From: Flavobacteriales bacterium
GTDB lineage: Bacteria > Bacteroidota > Bacteroidia > Flavobacteriales > Flavobacteriaceae
Assembly: GCA_027031025.1 (NCBI GenBank)
Contig: JALVEJ010000098.1
Location: 1 to 7,214, forward strand
Direction: 5' to 3'
DNA: 7,214 nt
Part shown: positions 6,061 through 7,214 of the stretch, one piece after another
How the letters are laid out: each line of letters starts with the position of its first letter
Position numbering within the stretch: the first letter of the stretch is position 1
Position numbers and translations under genes: made by a program
Notes under the pieces: model-generated
The model's input: only the letters and a program-made list of their open reading frames with translations
What the model was told of the DNA's origin: nothing
Databases searched by the model: none

Positions 6061-6104
6061 TTAGAAAAATATTATTTAAACGATTCAATTTTTAACTGTT
6101 TAAA
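6061..6104 (-). terminator. Weak candidate terminator after the DUF3667-type gene
   Basis: On the minus strand, 10 bases after the stop codon, TTTAAAC (6104-6098) and GTTTAAA (6081-6075) form a 7-bp stem with a 16-base loop. TAATATTTTTC follows. The stem is AT-rich and the loop long, so strength is doubtful, but its place directly after the gene fits. Confidence 0.4.
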
Positions 6105-6113
6105 AACTAATCT

Positions 6114-7214
6114 TTACAATATCATTGATATTATGGTGATAATCAACAATCCCACACCCGAAAGAATAGCATAGCTTGGTATAATCAAAAAAGCAACTTT
6201 TAAAGTATTTTTCCATTTCTTTTGCCTATAAAATATTAAAGTTGAACGAAAGAGATAATACAAAAACCAAATTTCAACGACAAAAGACAGGAAGAAATCC
6301 AATCCAAAAGGCAAAAAATATTGTCCGAATAATTCAATTAGCAAAACTAAAAAATAGACACTTTGAACATAAAAAATATAAACTAATGTTTCAGTATAAG
6401 AATGTGTTTTCGGATAAAAAATTTGAAAAAACAAGGCTAAAACCGGCAAAATAAAAAACAAAGCCATGCTGATTTTGGAGACAATTGATTTTTTAACACT
6501 TTCCCTCGTTTTTTTATCATTAAAAAACAAATAACTTCGTTGTGCAATTTTCAAAGCTAACCTATTACTAAAATTAGATTGAATTCCTAGCTTTCTAATT
6601 ACATCCTGTTCATTTAAGTTGCTATATGAATCGTTAGATATTTTATTGAAAATTATACCAATTTTATCCCAAAAATTTTGCTTTTCAAATTCTTTTGAAT
6701 TAGTTATTTTTGGATAGTAATCATAAAAAACACCATGAATATTCAAATATTTTTTAAGATTTGACCATGAAAGACTTTCATTGATAATTTTACCATTATC
6801 AAAACTAAATCTAACTCCTTCACTTTTTAATATTTCATTGATAATACTATCTTTTATTTTCTTTGGAAGTTTGTTATCTTTTAATTTTTCAGTAAAATGC
6901 CACATTTGATTAATTGAATCAAAAAGCGGCTCCTGAATATCGAAAACAAGTCGGTTATTTGGTGATTTTAATTTTACAAACTTTTTAGTTGGCTCGTTAT
7001 CAGGTAAGAAAAAATTTAATATTCCACTCAACAAAAAATACAAAATACTCACTTGCAACAAAAACTTAAACGGATTGCTGTAAACCACTCTTTTACCGGA
7101 AATGTAATCCAACGGAACTTTTCCGGGGTCTTTGATTAAATAAATAATTGTCCGCCAAATACGACCGTCAAAATTGAAAAAATTAGACAGAAAATTATTG
7201 AAATACAACCGGAT
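6114..7214 (-). CDS. DUF3667-type integral membrane protein, 5' partial
   Basis: I recognise the N-terminal part as the DUF3667 type: NFFNFDGRIWRT, then LIKDPGKVPLDYISGKRVVYSNPFKFL, a signature common in Bacteroidota membrane proteins of unknown function. The frame is open to the right edge, giving 366 codons. The first possible starter inside is a TTG at 7208-7206, and the signature begins almost at once after it. The true start, probably with the cysteine zinc ribbon that many members carry, therefore lies outside. Numbering from that TTG, hydrophobic segments are at about 47-68, 246-265, 273-295, 298-325 and 337-361. A charged, Asn/Lys-rich region of about 175 residues separates the first from the other four and probably forms a soluble domain. 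The gene is visibly AT-richer than ffh and thiL: hand-counted 60-base rows gave 20-25% GC here against 40-43% in ffh. It is transcribed in the same direction as ffh but separated by the 773-bp gap. Function unknown. Confidence 0.8.
   Translation of the reverse strand: MRLYFNNFLSNFFNFDGRIWRTIIYLIKDPGKVPLDYISGKRVVYSNPFKFLLQVSILYFLLSGILNFFLPDNEPTKKFVKLKSPNNRLVFDIQEPLFDSINQMWHFTEKLKDNKLPKKIKDSIINEILKSEGVRFSFDNGKIINESLSWSNLKKYLNIHGVFYDYYPKITNSKEFEKQNFWDKIGIIFNKISNDSYSNLNEQDVIRKLGIQSNFSNRLALKIAQRSYLFFNDKKTRESVKKSIVSKISMALFFILPVLALFFQIFYPKTHSYTETLVYIFYVQSVYFLVLLIELFGQYFLPFGLDFFLSFVVEIWFLYYLFRSTLIFYRQKKWKNTLKVAFLIIPSYAILSGVGLLIITIISMIL

Larger units (their letters stand above)
5341..6113. other. 773-bp non-coding gap rich in short repeats
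   Basis: No reading frame here looks like a gene: both strands are crowded with stop codons and low-complexity sequence. The first 33 bases hold the ffh leader and promoter. The rest is a patchwork of repeated words: two copies of a GGTCG...GACC hairpin and a diverged third, an 8-bp tandem array, 7-bp GATTTCA-type runs, TTATGTG and CATTAAG runs, a 91-bp inverted repeat and a 13-bp direct repeat. The gap separates two minus-strand transcription units, so only the ffh promoter and a terminator for the right-hand gene are required of it. Confidence 0.85.

Noticed and set aside
5341..6113. SRP RNA, 6S RNA or tRNA gene in the gap
   Set aside because: No GGAA tetraloop-type SRP hairpin, tRNA cloverleaf or other RNA signature could be recognised in the AT-rich repeats.
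6242..6454. 70-codon + strand frame opposite the DUF3667-type gene
   Set aside because: It is a Lys/Asn-rich translation antisense to membrane segments, with no start context or family resemblance.
7206..7208. TTG as the start of the DUF3667-type protein
   Set aside because: The frame continues to the right edge and the conserved domain starts almost immediately after it, so the gene is simply cut by the window.

Overview
The window looks like a piece of a low-GC Bacteroidota chromosome, most likely of the Flavobacteriia type. Three things point there. TAnnTTTG -7 boxes precede ffh and the prenyl synthase gene, and Shine-Dalgarno sequences are absent or weak. The proteins include a DUF3667-type membrane protein, a family I associate with this phylum. 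The one long non-coding gap is a mosaic of short AT-rich repeated 'words'. I cannot name a genus.

Layout. Positions 1-1829 (+) hold the C-terminal 608 residues of a PepO-like M13 metallopeptidase whose start lies left of the window. It converges on a three-gene minus-strand block, and both transcripts appear to share one hairpin terminator at 1849-1881. The block reads ffh (5340 to 4012), thiL (3970 to 2927), then a trans-polyprenyl diphosphate synthase (2847 to 1873). ffh and thiL are 41 bp apart with no clear promoter or terminator between them, so they are probably cotranscribed. The prenyl synthase has its own candidate promoter in a 79-bp gap. From 5341 to 6113 there is a 773-bp stretch with no credible gene. 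From 6114 to the right edge (-) lies the C-terminal part of a DUF3667-type membrane protein, truncated by the window.

How the genes relate. The central block is housekeeping: cotranslational membrane targeting (Ffh), the last step of thiamine diphosphate synthesis (ThiL), and the isoprenoid chain expected for menaquinone (polyprenyl synthase). Nothing ties these into one pathway. The secreted peptidase and the membrane protein are independent neighbours.

The most interesting part is the 773-bp gap. It contains a REP-like hairpin family: two clear copies with a compensatory base change in the stem, and a diverged third copy of the same length. It also holds an 8-bp-period tandem array, several 7-bp-period and CATTAAG-type words, and a 91-bp inverted repeat with a 13-bp perfect outer stem. 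I saw no CRISPR array, tRNA, rRNA, insertion sequence or defence system. All observations were made by eye from the sequence, without any database search.
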